A stretch of 64,000 nt of DNA from Streptomyces hygroscopicus subsp. hygroscopicus (GCF_030269125.1 NZ_BSSM01000007.1:62001-126000), one strand, 5' to 3'. Counted from the first letter of the stretch, positions 19,147 to 27,735 are shown. The notes: a model not told the origin generated them from the letters alone. Translations and numbers: made by a program.

Positions 19147-19623
19147 TCAGCCGTGGGCGGCGCGGCCCACCGACTCCACCAGGGGGCCCAGCCGGTAGGG
19201 GACGCGCTCGCGCAGCGCCACCTCGGTGCGGGTGCGCACCACGCCGGGCAGGCTGATCAGCTTCTGGATGACGTCCTCCAGATGGGCGTTGTCCCGGCCC
19301 ACCACCCGTGCGAGCAGATCCCCGCCGCCCGTGATCGAGAAGGCCTCCACGATCTCCGGAACGTCCGCCAGCGCGTCCCCGACGTCGTCCAGGTGGCCCT
19401 GGGTGACCTCGATGTGCACGAACGCCAGCACCGGATGGTCCAGCGCGGCGGGGGACAGGGAGGGGCCGCTGCCCGTGATCACGCCGTCCCGCTCCATGCG
19501 GTCCAGGCGCGCCTGGAGCGTGCCGCGGGCGATGCCGAGGATGCGGGCGTACTCGCGCACGCTGGTGCGCGGCTGCTCCAGGAGCAGTCGCAGGATGCGG
19601 GTGTCGAGTTCGTCCACGGCCAT
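19147..19623 (-). CDS. Lrp/AsnC-family transcriptional regulator
   Basis: 158 aa from the ATG at 19623. DELDTRILRLLLEQPRTSVREYAR is the classical Lrp helix-turn-helix opening (residues 4-27), and the C-terminal half (VLAFVHIEVTQGHLDDV to LISLPGVVRTRTEVAL) is the RAM ligand-sensing domain. There is no Shine-Dalgarno sequence, but TACAGT (19637-19632 on this strand) would act as a -10 placing transcription start at or next to the ATG, so the mRNA may be leaderless. A TTG six codons upstream (19641) is less likely. Divergent from the FUSC gene; the shared 250-bp spacer holds several dyads. Confidence 0.88.
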   Translation of the reverse strand: MAVDELDTRILRLLLEQPRTSVREYARILGIARGTLQARLDRMERDGVITGSGPSLSPAALDHPVLAFVHIEVTQGHLDDVGDALADVPEIVEAFSITGGGDLLARVVGRDNAHLEDVIQKLISLPGVVRTRTEVALRERVPYRLGPLVESVGRAAHG

Positions 19624-19631
19624 GATGTACG

Positions 19632-19737
19632 ACTGTACCAATGGCCCAGTGCTGGTACGGACCAGTCCCTCGCTCGACCTGCGCCGTTGGTTCCTTCCGC
19701 TGTCGCCTGAGCAGGATGGTGATGGGCCATTGGCCCA
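19632..19737. promoter_or_regulatory. Lrp/FUSC divergent promoter with repeated dyads
   Basis: Three related elements lie here: CAATGGCCCA (19639-19648), the inverted repeat CTGGT-ACGG-ACCAG (19652-19665) and the near-perfect palindrome TGGGCCATTGGCCCA (19723-19737). The ATGGCCCA/TGGGCCAT core therefore occurs on both sides of the CTGGT dyad, about 85 bp apart. This is the usual layout for an Lrp-type octamer that wraps DNA and controls its own gene and the divergent neighbour. The Lrp assignment is by position only. Confidence 0.5.
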
Positions 19738-19872
19738 GCGAATCGGGCGTCACTTGAGCCAGTGCGGTCGAGGATGCTCTTATGGGCATGTCGATGGCGC
19801 TGCGGATCCCCGCGGCGCCTTTTGTTTTCCGCTTTTCCTTGGTGTTCCAAGGTGTCCGTGGGGAGGGCAGCA

Positions 19873-21366
19873 GTGCTGAAGAAGGTGTTCGTGGCTCCGG
19901 ACCCGGGGCTGGCGCGGTTGCGCTGGGCGTCGCGGGCCGTCCTCGGCATCGCGCTCGCCGTGGCGGTCTGCCTGCTCGTCGGGCACTCCGTCGTCGGCGC
20001 GGTCACCGGCGGTCTCGCCGCGCTGCTCGCCCTGTTCACCGTGGCCGACCCCACCGTCCGGGGACAGGCGGCCACCACCGCGCTGCTGCCGGCCGCGGGC
20101 CTGCCGGTGCTCGCCGCCGCGGCCGCGCTGCACCCGTACCCGGTCGCGCGGGACCTGGCGTTCCTCGCCGTCGTCGGCGGCGGGGTGTACGCGCGCCGCT
20201 GGGGGCCGCGGGGGCACAGCCTCGGCGTGTTCGCCTTCATGATGTTCTTCACCGCCCAGTTCCTGCACGCCACCCCCGACCGGCTGCCCGAGCTGACCGT
20301 CGCCGTGCTGCTGTCGGTGCTCAGCGCGGCCGTCGTCCGCTTCGGCCTCTGGTGCTACGAGCGCGGGCTGCCCCCGGCCGCCGCCCCCGCCCAGCCCGCC
20401 ACCGGCTCGGGGCTCGCCCGGGTGACGACGCGGCAGGCGGTGCAGGCGATCGCGGGCGCGGGCTTCGCGCTGGTCGTGGGCGAGCTGGTGTCCGGTCAGC
20501 GGTGGTACTGGGCGGTCGGCGCCACCTGGTGGGTCTTTGTCAACACCACCTCGCGCGGCGAGACGCTGGTACGGAGCTTCCGGCGGGTCCTCGGCACGCT
20601 GATCGGCGTCGGCCTGGGCTTCCTCGTCGCCGTTCCGCTGCACGGCGCGCCCGTGCCGACGGCCGTGCTGCTCGCGGTCGCCGTCTTCGGCATCTTCTAC
20701 TCCGCGGCCGTCTCCTACACCTGGATGATGCTCTGGGTGACGGTCCTCGCCGAACTGCTCTACGGCCTCCTCGGCGTCCTCACCCCCGGACTGCTGGCGC
20801 TGCGGCTCGGCGAGACCGCGGTGGGCGCGCTCGGCGCCGTGCTCGCGGTGCTGCTCCTGCTGCCGGTCACCACGCACGCCACGACGGACGCGTGGATCCA
20901 GCGGGCCCTGCGCTGTGTGCACGCCTGCACGGCGGAGGCGGCGGAGCGGCTCGCGGGTTGCCCCGCGGCCGATCCCGCGCCGCGGGTGGCCGAGCTGGAG
21001 CAGTTGCTCGGCCGTGTGCGGCTGTCCGTGGCGCCGCTGGTGCATCCGCTGAACCCGCTGCCGGCCCGCAAGCGGCGGGCGCGCCGGGTGCTGGCGCTGC
21101 TCGACGACTGCGCCCGCGAGATCAGGGGCCTGGTCGCCGTCGCGGCGGACCCGGAGGCCTCGCACGACGCGCGACTGGCGGCGGCGTGCCGGCGGGTGGA
21201 GTCGGCGGTCGAGGCACTGACGAGCGGCTCCGCCGAGCCGGCGGTCACCGCCGCCGAGTCCCCGGTGTCGCCCGCGCTGGCCCATGTGCATGGCCTTGAG
21301 CACGCGCTCGCCGCCCTGGCGGAGCCGCTGCGGGCGCCGTCGGGGTCGCGGTTGGTCGGGGCGTGA
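19873..21366 (+). CDS. FUSC-family integral membrane protein
   Basis: 497 aa from GTG 19873, preceded by GGGGAGGG at ideal spacing; an upstream in-frame extension to 19762 is possible but looks non-coding. Two blocks of hydrophobic helices (about residues 15-150 and 185-330) are separated by a short cytoplasmic loop, and the C-terminal 150 residues are soluble and helical. This duplicated arrangement, with YWAVGATWWVFV and GETLVRSFRRVLGTLIG in the second block, is typical of FUSC proteins related to aromatic-acid and fusaric-acid exporters. Its divergence from an Lrp-type regulator suggests export of a small acid or amino acid derivative under Lrp control. Confidence 0.85.
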   Translation: MLKKVFVAPDPGLARLRWASRAVLGIALAVAVCLLVGHSVVGAVTGGLAALLALFTVADPTVRGQAATTALLPAAGLPVLAAAAALHPYPVARDLAFLAVVGGGVYARRWGPRGHSLGVFAFMMFFTAQFLHATPDRLPELTVAVLLSVLSAAVVRFGLWCYERGLPPAAAPAQPATGSGLARVTTRQAVQAIAGAGFALVVGELVSGQRWYWAVGATWWVFVNTTSRGETLVRSFRRVLGTLIGVGLGFLVAVPLHGAPVPTAVLLAVAVFGIFYSAAVSYTWMMLWVTVLAELLYGLLGVLTPGLLALRLGETAVGALGAVLAVLLLLPVTTHATTDAWIQRALRCVHACTAEAAERLAGCPAADPAPRVAELEQLLGRVRLSVAPLVHPLNPLPARKRRARRVLALLDDCAREIRGLVAVAADPEASHDARLAAACRRVESAVEALTSGSAEPAVTAAESPVSPALAHVHGLEHALAALAEPLRAPSGSRLVGA

Positions 21367-21385
21367 TGCCCGGCGGCCGGAGGAT

Positions 21386-21510
21386 ACGCGGAGGTTCGAC
21401 GGGCTGGCGCGAGAGGACGCGGAGGTTCGGGGGAGGGGCTGACGGGAGAGTACGCGGAGGTTCGGGGGAGGGGCTGACGGGAGAGTACGCGGACTTTCGG
21501 GGGGCCGGCG
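21386..21510. repeat. 35-bp minisatellite downstream of FUSC gene
   Basis: ACGCGGAGGTTC-type units begin at 21386, 21417, 21452 and 21487, giving periods of 31, 35 and 35 bp. The two central copies are essentially identical; the first has a 4-bp deletion and substitutions, and the last diverges after ACGCGG. The array is G-rich on the plus strand (runs of GGGGG) and non-coding, ending about 235 bp before the lactonase start. It falls in the 378-bp gap between 21366 and 21745, which has no gene. Confidence 0.75.
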
Positions 21511-21677
21511 GGGGAGTCGCGGACGCGGGTTCGTGGCGCTGGTCGCGTGGTTCCCGGTTCCCGGTTCCCGTGCCCCCGGGGACCTGAGCTGCCGTCGGCT
21601 GCCAGGCCACCCGGCCGGTCCGCGCCCGGCGGATACCGCAAGCGGGGTGAAGAACTCCCGCCCCACGCCGTCCTCTT

Positions 21678-21709
21678 GGTCTAGACCGGAGCCGGTCGCC
21701 TGCTACGGT
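21678..21709 (+). promoter_or_regulatory. DasR-like (dre) palindrome over lactonase promoter
   Basis: The perfect palindrome GGTCTAGACC at 21678-21687, within CTTGGTCTAGACCGGA, matches the core of the streptomycete dre site (consensus about ACTGGTCTAGACCACT) bound by the GntR regulator DasR. It overlaps a plausible -35 (TAGACC, 21682-21687), 16 bp from a -10-like TACGGT (21704-21709). The placement suits repression of the lactonase gene and relief by glucosamine-6-phosphate, as for known DasR targets. The site is seen; the regulator is inferred. Confidence 0.55.
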
Positions 21710-21744
21710 CGGGCCCTGACGGGGTCAAGCGAGAGGGGACAGCG

Positions 21745-22776
21745 GTGGCGCAGGGTGGCGGCAGGCGGCGGGCGTTCATCGGTTCGTTCACGGCGGCGGG
21801 CGGGCCGGGGCTGGTGACGGCGGAGGTCGCGGCACAGGGCGGCGCGCTCAGCCTCGTGGCGGCCGTCAACGACGTACCGGACCCCTCCTACCTGGCCCTC
21901 TCCCCGGACGGCGGCATGCTGTACGCGGTGAGCGAGACCGCCGAGGGCGCCGTCGCCGCCTACCGGGTCGACGGCGGCCGCCCGGAACTCGCCGGACCGC
22001 CCGTGCCGGTGGACGGCAGCGGGCCCACCCACCTGAGCCTGTACGCCGGGCACGTGCTCACCGCCAACTACGGCTGCGGCAGCGTCACCGCCGTACCGCT
22101 GCGCCCGGACGGCACCCTCGCCGCGAAACCGTCCGGTCGGCTCCAGCACACCGGCTCCGGCCCGCACGACCGCCGGCAGCGCGGCCCGCACGCCCACCAG
22201 GTGCAGCCGGACCCGAGCGGCCGCTGGGCGGTGAGCGTCGACCTCGGCACCGACTCGGTGCGGGTGTGCACCCTGGAGGCCGGCGCCCCGGCGCTGCACC
22301 GCGAGTGCGCGCTGCGGCCCGGCTCGGGGCCCCGTCACCTGGCCTTCCACCCTGACGGGGAACGCGCCTACGTCGTCAACGAACTCACCCCCACGGTCAC
22401 CGTGTGCCGCTGGGACGCGTCCGCCGGCTCCCTGAAGCCGCTCACCGAGGTTCCCCTGCTGCCGGGCGCCCCGGCCGGTGACGCCTATCCCTCGGGGATC
22501 GTGGCCGCCCCCGACGGCCGCTTCGTCTGGGCGGCGACCCGGGGGGAGGACGTCCTGTCGGTGCTCGCCGTCGAGGCGGACGGCCTGCGGCCCCTCGGCA
22601 CCGTGCCGTGCGGCGGCCACTGGCCCCGCGCCCTGGCCGAGCGGGACGGCTACCTCTACGTGGCCAACGAGCGCTCCGGCGACATCAGCTGGTTCGCCGT
22701 GGACGAGGCGTCGGGAACGCCGTGCTACGACGGCTCGGTGCAGGTCGCCGCCGCCTCCTGCGTCGTCTTCGGGTGA
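21745..22776 (+). CDS. Lactonase-family beta-propeller protein (YbhE/Pgl type)
   Basis: 343 aa from GTG 21745 with GAGAGGGG upstream. The sequence is a seven-bladed propeller of the lactonase family (Lactonase, YbhE type): repeats of the kind YLALSPDGGMLYAVSE, HLAFHPDGERAYVVNE and IVAAPDGRFVWAATR recur about every 45-50 residues, and HAHQVQPDPSGRWAVSVDLG is a family signature. Characterised relatives hydrolyse 6-phosphogluconolactone or act on other lactones; many are unassigned. There is no signal peptide. The dre-like site ahead of it suggests control together with amino-sugar metabolism. Confidence 0.85.
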   Translation: MAQGGGRRRAFIGSFTAAGGPGLVTAEVAAQGGALSLVAAVNDVPDPSYLALSPDGGMLYAVSETAEGAVAAYRVDGGRPELAGPPVPVDGSGPTHLSLYAGHVLTANYGCGSVTAVPLRPDGTLAAKPSGRLQHTGSGPHDRRQRGPHAHQVQPDPSGRWAVSVDLGTDSVRVCTLEAGAPALHRECALRPGSGPRHLAFHPDGERAYVVNELTPTVTVCRWDASAGSLKPLTEVPLLPGAPAGDAYPSGIVAAPDGRFVWAATRGEDVLSVLAVEADGLRPLGTVPCGGHWPRALAERDGYLYVANERSGDISWFAVDEASGTPCYDGSVQVAAASCVVFG

Positions 22777-22795
22777 ACCCGCCTCGGCGCGACGA

Positions 22796-22825
22796 AGGGC
22801 CCGCCCCCCGAGGGGAGCGGGCCCT
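22796..22825. terminator. Bidirectional terminator hairpin
   Basis: Arms AGGGCCCGC (22796-22804) and GCGGGCCCT (22817-22825) enclose CCCCCGAGGGGA, which can pair further (CCCC with GGGG). It lies between the convergent lactonase and CbiX-like genes and ends with a short T-containing stretch on both sides. Confidence 0.75.
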
Positions 22826-22846
22826 GTTCCGTTCGTCGGGCTTGGG

Positions 22847-23773
22847 TCAGCGGACCGGGGTGCCCTGCGCCTGCTGCGGCGCGATGCCGAGGGCCGTCGT
22901 GTACTTGGCGAGGGCCAGCTTGCCGATCGCCGGGTAGGCGCCCAGCGGCTCGGCCACGGCGCAGCCGGCCTCCTCGGCGGCGGCCGCGAGCAGTGCCGCG
23001 TCGATCTCGGGGCCGACCAGGTACGGCGCGAGGGCCAGCTGCTGCGAGCCGGAGGAACGCAGCTGCTCCGCGACGGAGGCGATGGAACCCTCCTGGTCCA
23101 GCGCCGCCGCCATCACCGGCACGGCCAGGCGGGCCGCGAGCAGCATGCCGGTGATCCCGGCCGCCTGCACGGCCTCCTCGCCGCCCACGGAGGCCAGGAT
23201 GATGCCGTCGGCGGCCGTGGCCACGGTGAACAGCCGGGCACGGTCGGCGCGGGCGAGACCCGCCTCCGACAGCCGGACGTGCAGCGCCTCGGCGAGCAAC
23301 GGGTGCGGGCCGAGGACGTCGGTCAGCTCGGCGGGGACGCGGCTGTCGTTCAACGACTGCCGGACCTGGCGCAGCAGCGCGCTGTCCGGACCGGCCAGCA
23401 GCGGGACGACCACGGCGACCGGGCCGTCGGGCTCCCGCACGCCCTCGACCCCGGCGGCGACGGCCTGCTCATAGCGGGCCGTGCGCTCCTCGGCGGCGTG
23501 CGCCAGCACCGAGCGCAGCGAGGGGAACTCGGCGTCGTCGCCGTCCAGGTAGCCGATCCTGGCGTCCAGGCCGGGCAGCTCGGAACGGGCGATGCTCACG
23601 ACCTCCTCGGCGAGGCCGCGCGTGGCGACGCTGGGCACACCGGGCACCGCGAGGACGAGCGCGGGCGCGCCCTCGGGAGCCACCAGCGGTTCGGGCCGGC
23701 GGTGCCGTCCGGGCTGGCGGGGTCGCGGCATTCGTACTGGCAGGCCGGACTCGGGTCCAGTGGAGGAGCTCAT
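22847..23773 (-). CDS. CbiX/sirohydrochlorin-chelatase-like protein
   Basis: 308 aa. After a Pro/Arg-rich leader of about 35 residues, ALVLAVPGVPSVATRGLAEE resembles the CbiX family opening (usually hGHGSR...), and a second half-domain begins near VTDVLGPHPLLAEALHVRL. The pattern of two related half-domains is that of the long chelatase-like proteins. However, the metal-binding His of the first motif is absent (VPGVPS in place of a GHGS-type motif), so chelatase activity is doubtful and it may be a non-catalytic relative. ATG 23773 overlaps nothing and has GGAG-type bases upstream on its strand. Confidence 0.65.
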   Translation of the reverse strand: MSSSTGPESGLPVRMPRPRQPGRHRRPEPLVAPEGAPALVLAVPGVPSVATRGLAEEVVSIARSELPGLDARIGYLDGDDAEFPSLRSVLAHAAEERTARYEQAVAAGVEGVREPDGPVAVVVPLLAGPDSALLRQVRQSLNDSRVPAELTDVLGPHPLLAEALHVRLSEAGLARADRARLFTVATAADGIILASVGGEEAVQAAGITGMLLAARLAVPVMAAALDQEGSIASVAEQLRSSGSQQLALAPYLVGPEIDAALLAAAAEEAGCAVAEPLGAYPAIGKLALAKYTTALGIAPQQAQGTPVR

Positions 23774-23850
23774 GGCGCCGCATGTTACTGGTTTCCCGGA
23801 TGCTCCTGTTCGGGGAGGGTGCGGGTGAGTGGTATCCGTCCGGTTTTGTC

Positions 23851-24828
23851 TTATCGCGTACGAGGGGCGTCGACGATGTGAAGCATCGTCGGTTCACCCG
23901 GCAGCGTGAGCCGTCCGTCCGCCAACTCGGCCGCGATCCGCACCGCGCCGTGCAACGGGTCGCCCTCGGGCGGCACCCGCCGGGCATGCGGCAGCCGACG
24001 CGCCAACTCCTCGGCCAGCGGTACGAGCAGGGGGTCGCCCATCCTGGACAGGCCACCGGTGAGCGCCACTTCGGGTTCCCCTTCCGCCGGGCACACGGCC
24101 GCGGCGGAATCGGCCATGTGCCGCGCCGCCGATCGCAGGATGCCCGCCGAGATCGGGTCATGTGCGGCACATCCGGCGACCCGGGGCGCGAACGAGGCCA
24201 GTACGGCGGCCCGGTCGGTCCGTGGATAGAGCCGGCCGGGCAGCTCGCGCACCGGCCCGAACTGTTCCTCCGCGCGGTTCAGCAGCGCGGACGAGCCGCC
24301 CTCGCGGCCGTCGTGGGCGCGCAGTGCCGCCTCCAGGCCCGCCCGGCCGATCCACGCGCCGCCGCCGCAGTCGCCCAGCAGGTGCCCCCAGCCGTCGGCC
24401 CGCCGCCACCCGGTGAGATCGGTGCCGATCGCGATCAGCCCGGTGCCCGCCGCGAGCACCGCGCCCGGTCGCGAACCGAGGGCGCCGGCATACGCGGTGA
24501 CGGCGTCGGCGGCGAGCGCGACCCGTCGTACGCCCAGTTCCCGGGCGAGCGCGTCCGGCAGTTCGGCCCGCAGGGCGTCGCCCAGGGAGGCGAACCCGGC
24601 GGCGCCGACGACGGCCGCGGCCAGCTCGCCCAGCCCCGCCTCGGCCGCCAACTCCCTCGCCAGCGGGACGAGCTGAGCCGTCAAGTGGGCCGGGTCGATG
24701 CCCCGCGCGCCGGTGCGGACCGGCTCCCGGGTCTCCCGCTGCGCGACGGGTGCCCGGCCCGGCACGCCGACGGCGACCCGGAGGCCGGAACCGCCCGAGT
24801 CCACGGCGAGGTACCCGGCGACGGTCAC
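23851..24828 (-). CDS. BadF/BadG/BcrA-type ATPase, N-acetylglucosamine kinase-like
   Basis: 325 aa from GTG 24828, which overlaps the ung stop in a GTGA junction. The ASKHA sugar-kinase fold is evident: phosphate 1 loop YLAVDSGGSGLRVAV, phosphate 2 VLAAGTGLIAIG, then GWGHLLGDCGGGAWIGRAGL, the hallmark of eukaryote-type N-acetylglucosamine kinases in this family, and an adenosine motif VALTGGLSRMG. It probably phosphorylates an amino sugar such as N-acetylglucosamine in the cytoplasm. Tight coupling to ung is probably historical. Its proximity to a dre-like site 2 kb away is notable but it is not directly downstream of it. Confidence 0.82.
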   Translation of the reverse strand: MTVAGYLAVDSGGSGLRVAVGVPGRAPVAQRETREPVRTGARGIDPAHLTAQLVPLARELAAEAGLGELAAAVVGAAGFASLGDALRAELPDALARELGVRRVALAADAVTAYAGALGSRPGAVLAAGTGLIAIGTDLTGWRRADGWGHLLGDCGGGAWIGRAGLEAALRAHDGREGGSSALLNRAEEQFGPVRELPGRLYPRTDRAAVLASFAPRVAGCAAHDPISAGILRSAARHMADSAAAVCPAEGEPEVALTGGLSRMGDPLLVPLAEELARRLPHARRVPPEGDPLHGAVRIAAELADGRLTLPGEPTMLHIVDAPRTR

Positions 24829-25511
24829 GGCAGACGCCAGTCCACGGGCTGTCCGCCCTGCTGGATCAGCAGATCGTTGGCCCGGCTGAAGGGACGCGAG
24901 CCGAAGAACCCGCGGTCGGCCGACATCGGCGAGGGGTGCGAGGACTCCACCGCCGGCAGGCTCCCCAGCAGCGGGCGCAGATTGCGGGCGTCCCGGCCCC
25001 ACAGGATCGACACCAGCGGCTTGCCGCGCGCCGCCAGCGCCCGGATCGCCTGCTCGGTGACCTCTTCCCAGCCCTTGCCGCGATGGGCGCCCGGACTGCG
25101 CGGCGCGGTGGTCAGCGCCCTGTTGAGCAGCAGGACCCCCTGCTGGGTCCAGGGGGTGAGGTCACCGTTGGACGGCTGGGGCAGCCCCAGGTCGTTGCCC
25201 AGCTCGCGGTAGATGTTGATCAGGCTCGGCGGCAGCGGCCGCACCTCGGGGGCGACCGAGAACGACAGGCCCACCGCGTGTCCCGGGGTGGGATAGGGGT
25301 CCTGACCGACGATCAGGACCCTTACCTCGTCGAAGGGTTGCTGGAAGGCCCGCAGGACGTTGCTCCCGGCCGGGAGGTAGGTGCGTCCCGCGGCGATCTC
25401 CGCGCGCAGGAAGTCGCCCATCTGGGCGATCCTGCCGGCCACGGGCTCCAGGGCCTTCGCCCAGCCCGGTTCGACGATTTCATGCAAGGGTCGTGGTGCC
25501 ACGGGCGTCAC
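24825..25511 (-). CDS. ung: Uracil-DNA glycosylase, family 1
   Basis: 228 aa from GTG 25511. Both catalytic motifs are intact: GQDPYP (residues 69-74, catalytic Asp71) and HPSPMS (His192), with FFGSRPFSRAN completing the DNA-intercalation region. It removes uracil from DNA as the first step of base-excision repair. The gene is followed, with a 4-base overlap, by the sugar kinase. Streptomycetes often carry two ung genes; this could be either. Confidence 0.95.
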   Translation of the reverse strand: MTPVAPRPLHEIVEPGWAKALEPVAGRIAQMGDFLRAEIAAGRTYLPAGSNVLRAFQQPFDEVRVLIVGQDPYPTPGHAVGLSFSVAPEVRPLPPSLINIYRELGNDLGLPQPSNGDLTPWTQQGVLLLNRALTTAPRSPGAHRGKGWEEVTEQAIRALAARGKPLVSILWGRDARNLRPLLGSLPAVESSHPSPMSADRGFFGSRPFSRANDLLIQQGGQPVDWRLP

Positions 25512-25636
25512 CCTACTGCCGTACGGCGGTCGATGATCAACCGATGGCCGGATCCCGGCCGCACGCCCCTCGCCCCCGGCCCACCGGAACCCCCTTCTCC
25601 CGGTGTCACCGCGCCCCCGCCCCTCCGTCTCGTTCC

Positions 25637-26725
25637 TCAGCCGACCACCGCGGCGCGCACGCACAGCACGTCCGGCAGGTGCGCCGCCACCTGCTGCCAG
25701 CTGTCGCCGTCGTCGGCCGAGGCGAACACCTCTCCGTTGCGGTTGCCGAAGTACACGCCCGCAGGGTCGGCGTCGTCCGTGCACAGGGCGTCCCGCAGCA
25801 CCGTGCCGTAGTGGTCCCCGGCCGGCAGGCCCCGGGACAGCGGCTCCCAGGACCTGCCCGCGTCGGCCGTGCGGAAGACGCGGCAGCGGCGGTCGGCGGG
25901 TACCCGGTCGCTGTCCGCGTTGATCGGGAAGACGTACGCCGTGTCCCCGCGGTGCGGGTGGGCGGCGACCGCGAAGCCGAAGGTGGACGGCAGGTCCGCG
26001 CCGATGTCGCTCCAGTGCGCGCCCGCGTCGTCGCTCCGGTACACCCCCCAGTGGTTCTGCAGGTACAGCCGGTCCGGCGCGACCGCGTCCCGGGCGACCT
26101 TGTGCACGCACTGGCCGAACTCCGGGTTCGGGTCCGGCAGGAACACCGCGGACACCCCGGAGTTGGACGGCTTCCAGCTCGCCCCGCCGTCGGCGCTGCG
26201 GAACACGCCGGCCGTGGAGACGGCCACCGTCAGCGCCGCCTTGTCGCGCGCGTCCGTGAGCACCGTGTGCAGCCCCTCACCGCCGCCGCCCGGCACCCAG
26301 CGGGAACGGGTGGGGTGCTCCCACAGCGGGCGCACCAGCTCGAAGCTCTCGCCGCGGTCCACCGAGCGGTACAGCGCGGCCGGTTGCGTGCCCGCGTACA
26401 CCACGTCGGGCTCGGCGGCGGCCGGGTGCAGCTGCCACACGCGCTCCAGGGAAGCGCCGGTGTCCTTGGGGAACCTGACGGCCGGCCGGGGCGGTTCCGT
26501 CCAGGTGCGGCCGAGGTCGTCGGAGTGGAACACCGACGGCCCCCAGTGGGCGCTGTCGCCGCCCGCGAGCAGCCGGGGCCGCGGTGCCCGGGTGTCGACG
26601 GCGACCGAATACACCGCCTGCGCGTTGAAGTACGGGTTCTCGTCGAACTCCCACGGGCCATGTCCCCGCCGCCGTCCGATGAACAGGCCCTTACGGGTGC
26701 CCACCGCCAGCAGTACCTCGGTCAT
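25637..26725 (-). CDS. BNR/sialidase-type beta-propeller protein
   Basis: 362 aa, ATG 26725. Several Asp-box (BNR) motifs of the form S-x-D-x-G-x-x-W are visible: HSDDLGRTW, RSADGGASW, RSDDAGAHW, RTADAGRSW and ASADDGDSW, spaced through the protein, giving a propeller like exo-alpha-sialidases or sortilin-type glycosyl hydrolases. It has no signal peptide and no recognisable sialidase Arg triad, so it is best regarded as a cytoplasmic BNR-repeat protein of unknown function. Confidence 0.8.
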   Translation of the reverse strand: MTEVLLAVGTRKGLFIGRRRGHGPWEFDENPYFNAQAVYSVAVDTRAPRPRLLAGGDSAHWGPSVFHSDDLGRTWTEPPRPAVRFPKDTGASLERVWQLHPAAAEPDVVYAGTQPAALYRSVDRGESFELVRPLWEHPTRSRWVPGGGGEGLHTVLTDARDKAALTVAVSTAGVFRSADGGASWKPSNSGVSAVFLPDPNPEFGQCVHKVARDAVAPDRLYLQNHWGVYRSDDAGAHWSDIGADLPSTFGFAVAAHPHRGDTAYVFPINADSDRVPADRRCRVFRTADAGRSWEPLSRGLPAGDHYGTVLRDALCTDDADPAGVYFGNRNGEVFASADDGDSWQQVAAHLPDVLCVRAAVVG

Positions 26726-26930
26726 GCCGATCACCTCCGGGGCGCCTTTGCCCGGGTAGCCGTCAGATACCGGCCAGTCTGCACCCCGCCACCGACAGTC
26801 TCCCCTGGAGCGGCCGTCGCACCAGCTCGGATCGGGTGTCGCGGGTCTTCGGCGGGGAGTCGCCGGTCGCGTTCCCCGATGCGCCTGCGCGAGGCGGCCC
26901 TCCCGTGCGAACGTCGGGGGACTGCTTGTC

Positions 26931-27587
26931 ATGAGCAGCGGAACGATCCCTCCCGCACGGAGGGCGGTCCGGCCGGTCGGCGCGGTCGCGAGGAGGATGC
27001 CCTTGACGGCGTTCCGAAGTCCGAAGGTGTGGTTCTGGCGGTGGCGGCGCAATCCGCTCAAGCGCCGGGCGGACGTGGTGGAGGGGTGGGTGGTGCTCGG
27101 CGTCTGGCTGCTGACCCTGCTGGCCGGGGTGCTCGCCGGACTCACGGCGGCCCGGTCGGTGGCCCACGGACTGGCCCGCGAGCGTGCCGACTGGCATCCG
27201 GTCGTCGCGCATGTCGTCGCCGAGGTCCCGGACGTGTCCCCCGAGCGCCGGCACATATCCGACGGCGGGCGGGTCTGGGCCGAGGTGCGCTGGACGGTGG
27301 CCGACGGTTCCGTGCACACCGGACGGGTCCGGGTGGTGCCCGGCGGCGAGGCCGGCGCCAGGGTCGCGGTGTGGACCGATTCCCGGGGTCACCTCGTCGG
27401 CAGCCCCGTCACGTCCGGCCAGGCGGCCTTCCGGGCCGCGCTCGTCGGCGCCCTGGCGGGACTCGGCGCCGCGATCGTCCCCTTCGCCGGCGGGCTGCTG
27501 CTGCGCGCCCGGCTGGAGCGCCGCCGCATGAGCGCCTGGGACGCGGAGTGGGCCCGGCTGGGCCCGCAGTGGGGGCGCATGGTCTGA
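26931..27587 (+). CDS. Rv1733c-family membrane protein
   Basis: 218 aa with two hydrophobic segments (VVLGVWLLTLLAGVLAGL, about residues 52-69, and ALVGALAGLGAAIVPFAGGLLL near 167-188) flanking an extracytoplasmic loop of about 95 residues. This is the layout of mycobacterial Rv1733c and its streptomycete relatives, whose function is unknown. FWRWRRNPLKRR just before the first segment is a strong positive-inside signal and a family hallmark. ATG 26931 is used; ATG 26997 (MPLTAFRSP) is an alternative, with GAGGAGG but almost no spacing. Confidence 0.75.
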   Translation: MSSGTIPPARRAVRPVGAVARRMPLTAFRSPKVWFWRWRRNPLKRRADVVEGWVVLGVWLLTLLAGVLAGLTAARSVAHGLARERADWHPVVAHVVAEVPDVSPERRHISDGGRVWAEVRWTVADGSVHTGRVRVVPGGEAGARVAVWTDSRGHLVGSPVTSGQAAFRAALVGALAGLGAAIVPFAGGLLLRARLERRRMSAWDAEWARLGPQWGRMV

Positions 27588-27600
27588 CCGGCGGCAGACG

Positions 27601-27614
27601 GTCGACGCGTCGAC
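27601..27614. repeat. Perfect 14-bp palindrome GTCGACGCGTCGAC
   Basis: A perfect dyad located 14 bp after the Rv1733c-like stop and 122 bp before the DUF4352 gene start. It may be a protein-binding site for the following gene; there is no loop for a useful terminator. Confidence 0.4.
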
Positions 27615-27735
27615 TCCCCCTGGGTTGTGTTCCACGGTCGGTCACGAACTGGTCACGTTCCCGCGGGTGACGCAACTTCATGGGATCTTCACCGGTCACA
27701 CACGTGCCATTCACAGAAGAGCCTCAGGGGGACAC

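Noticed and set aside
22847..23773. Active sirohydrochlorin cobaltochelatase
   Set aside because: The expected metal-binding His motif near the N-terminus is absent, so only a family resemblance is claimed.
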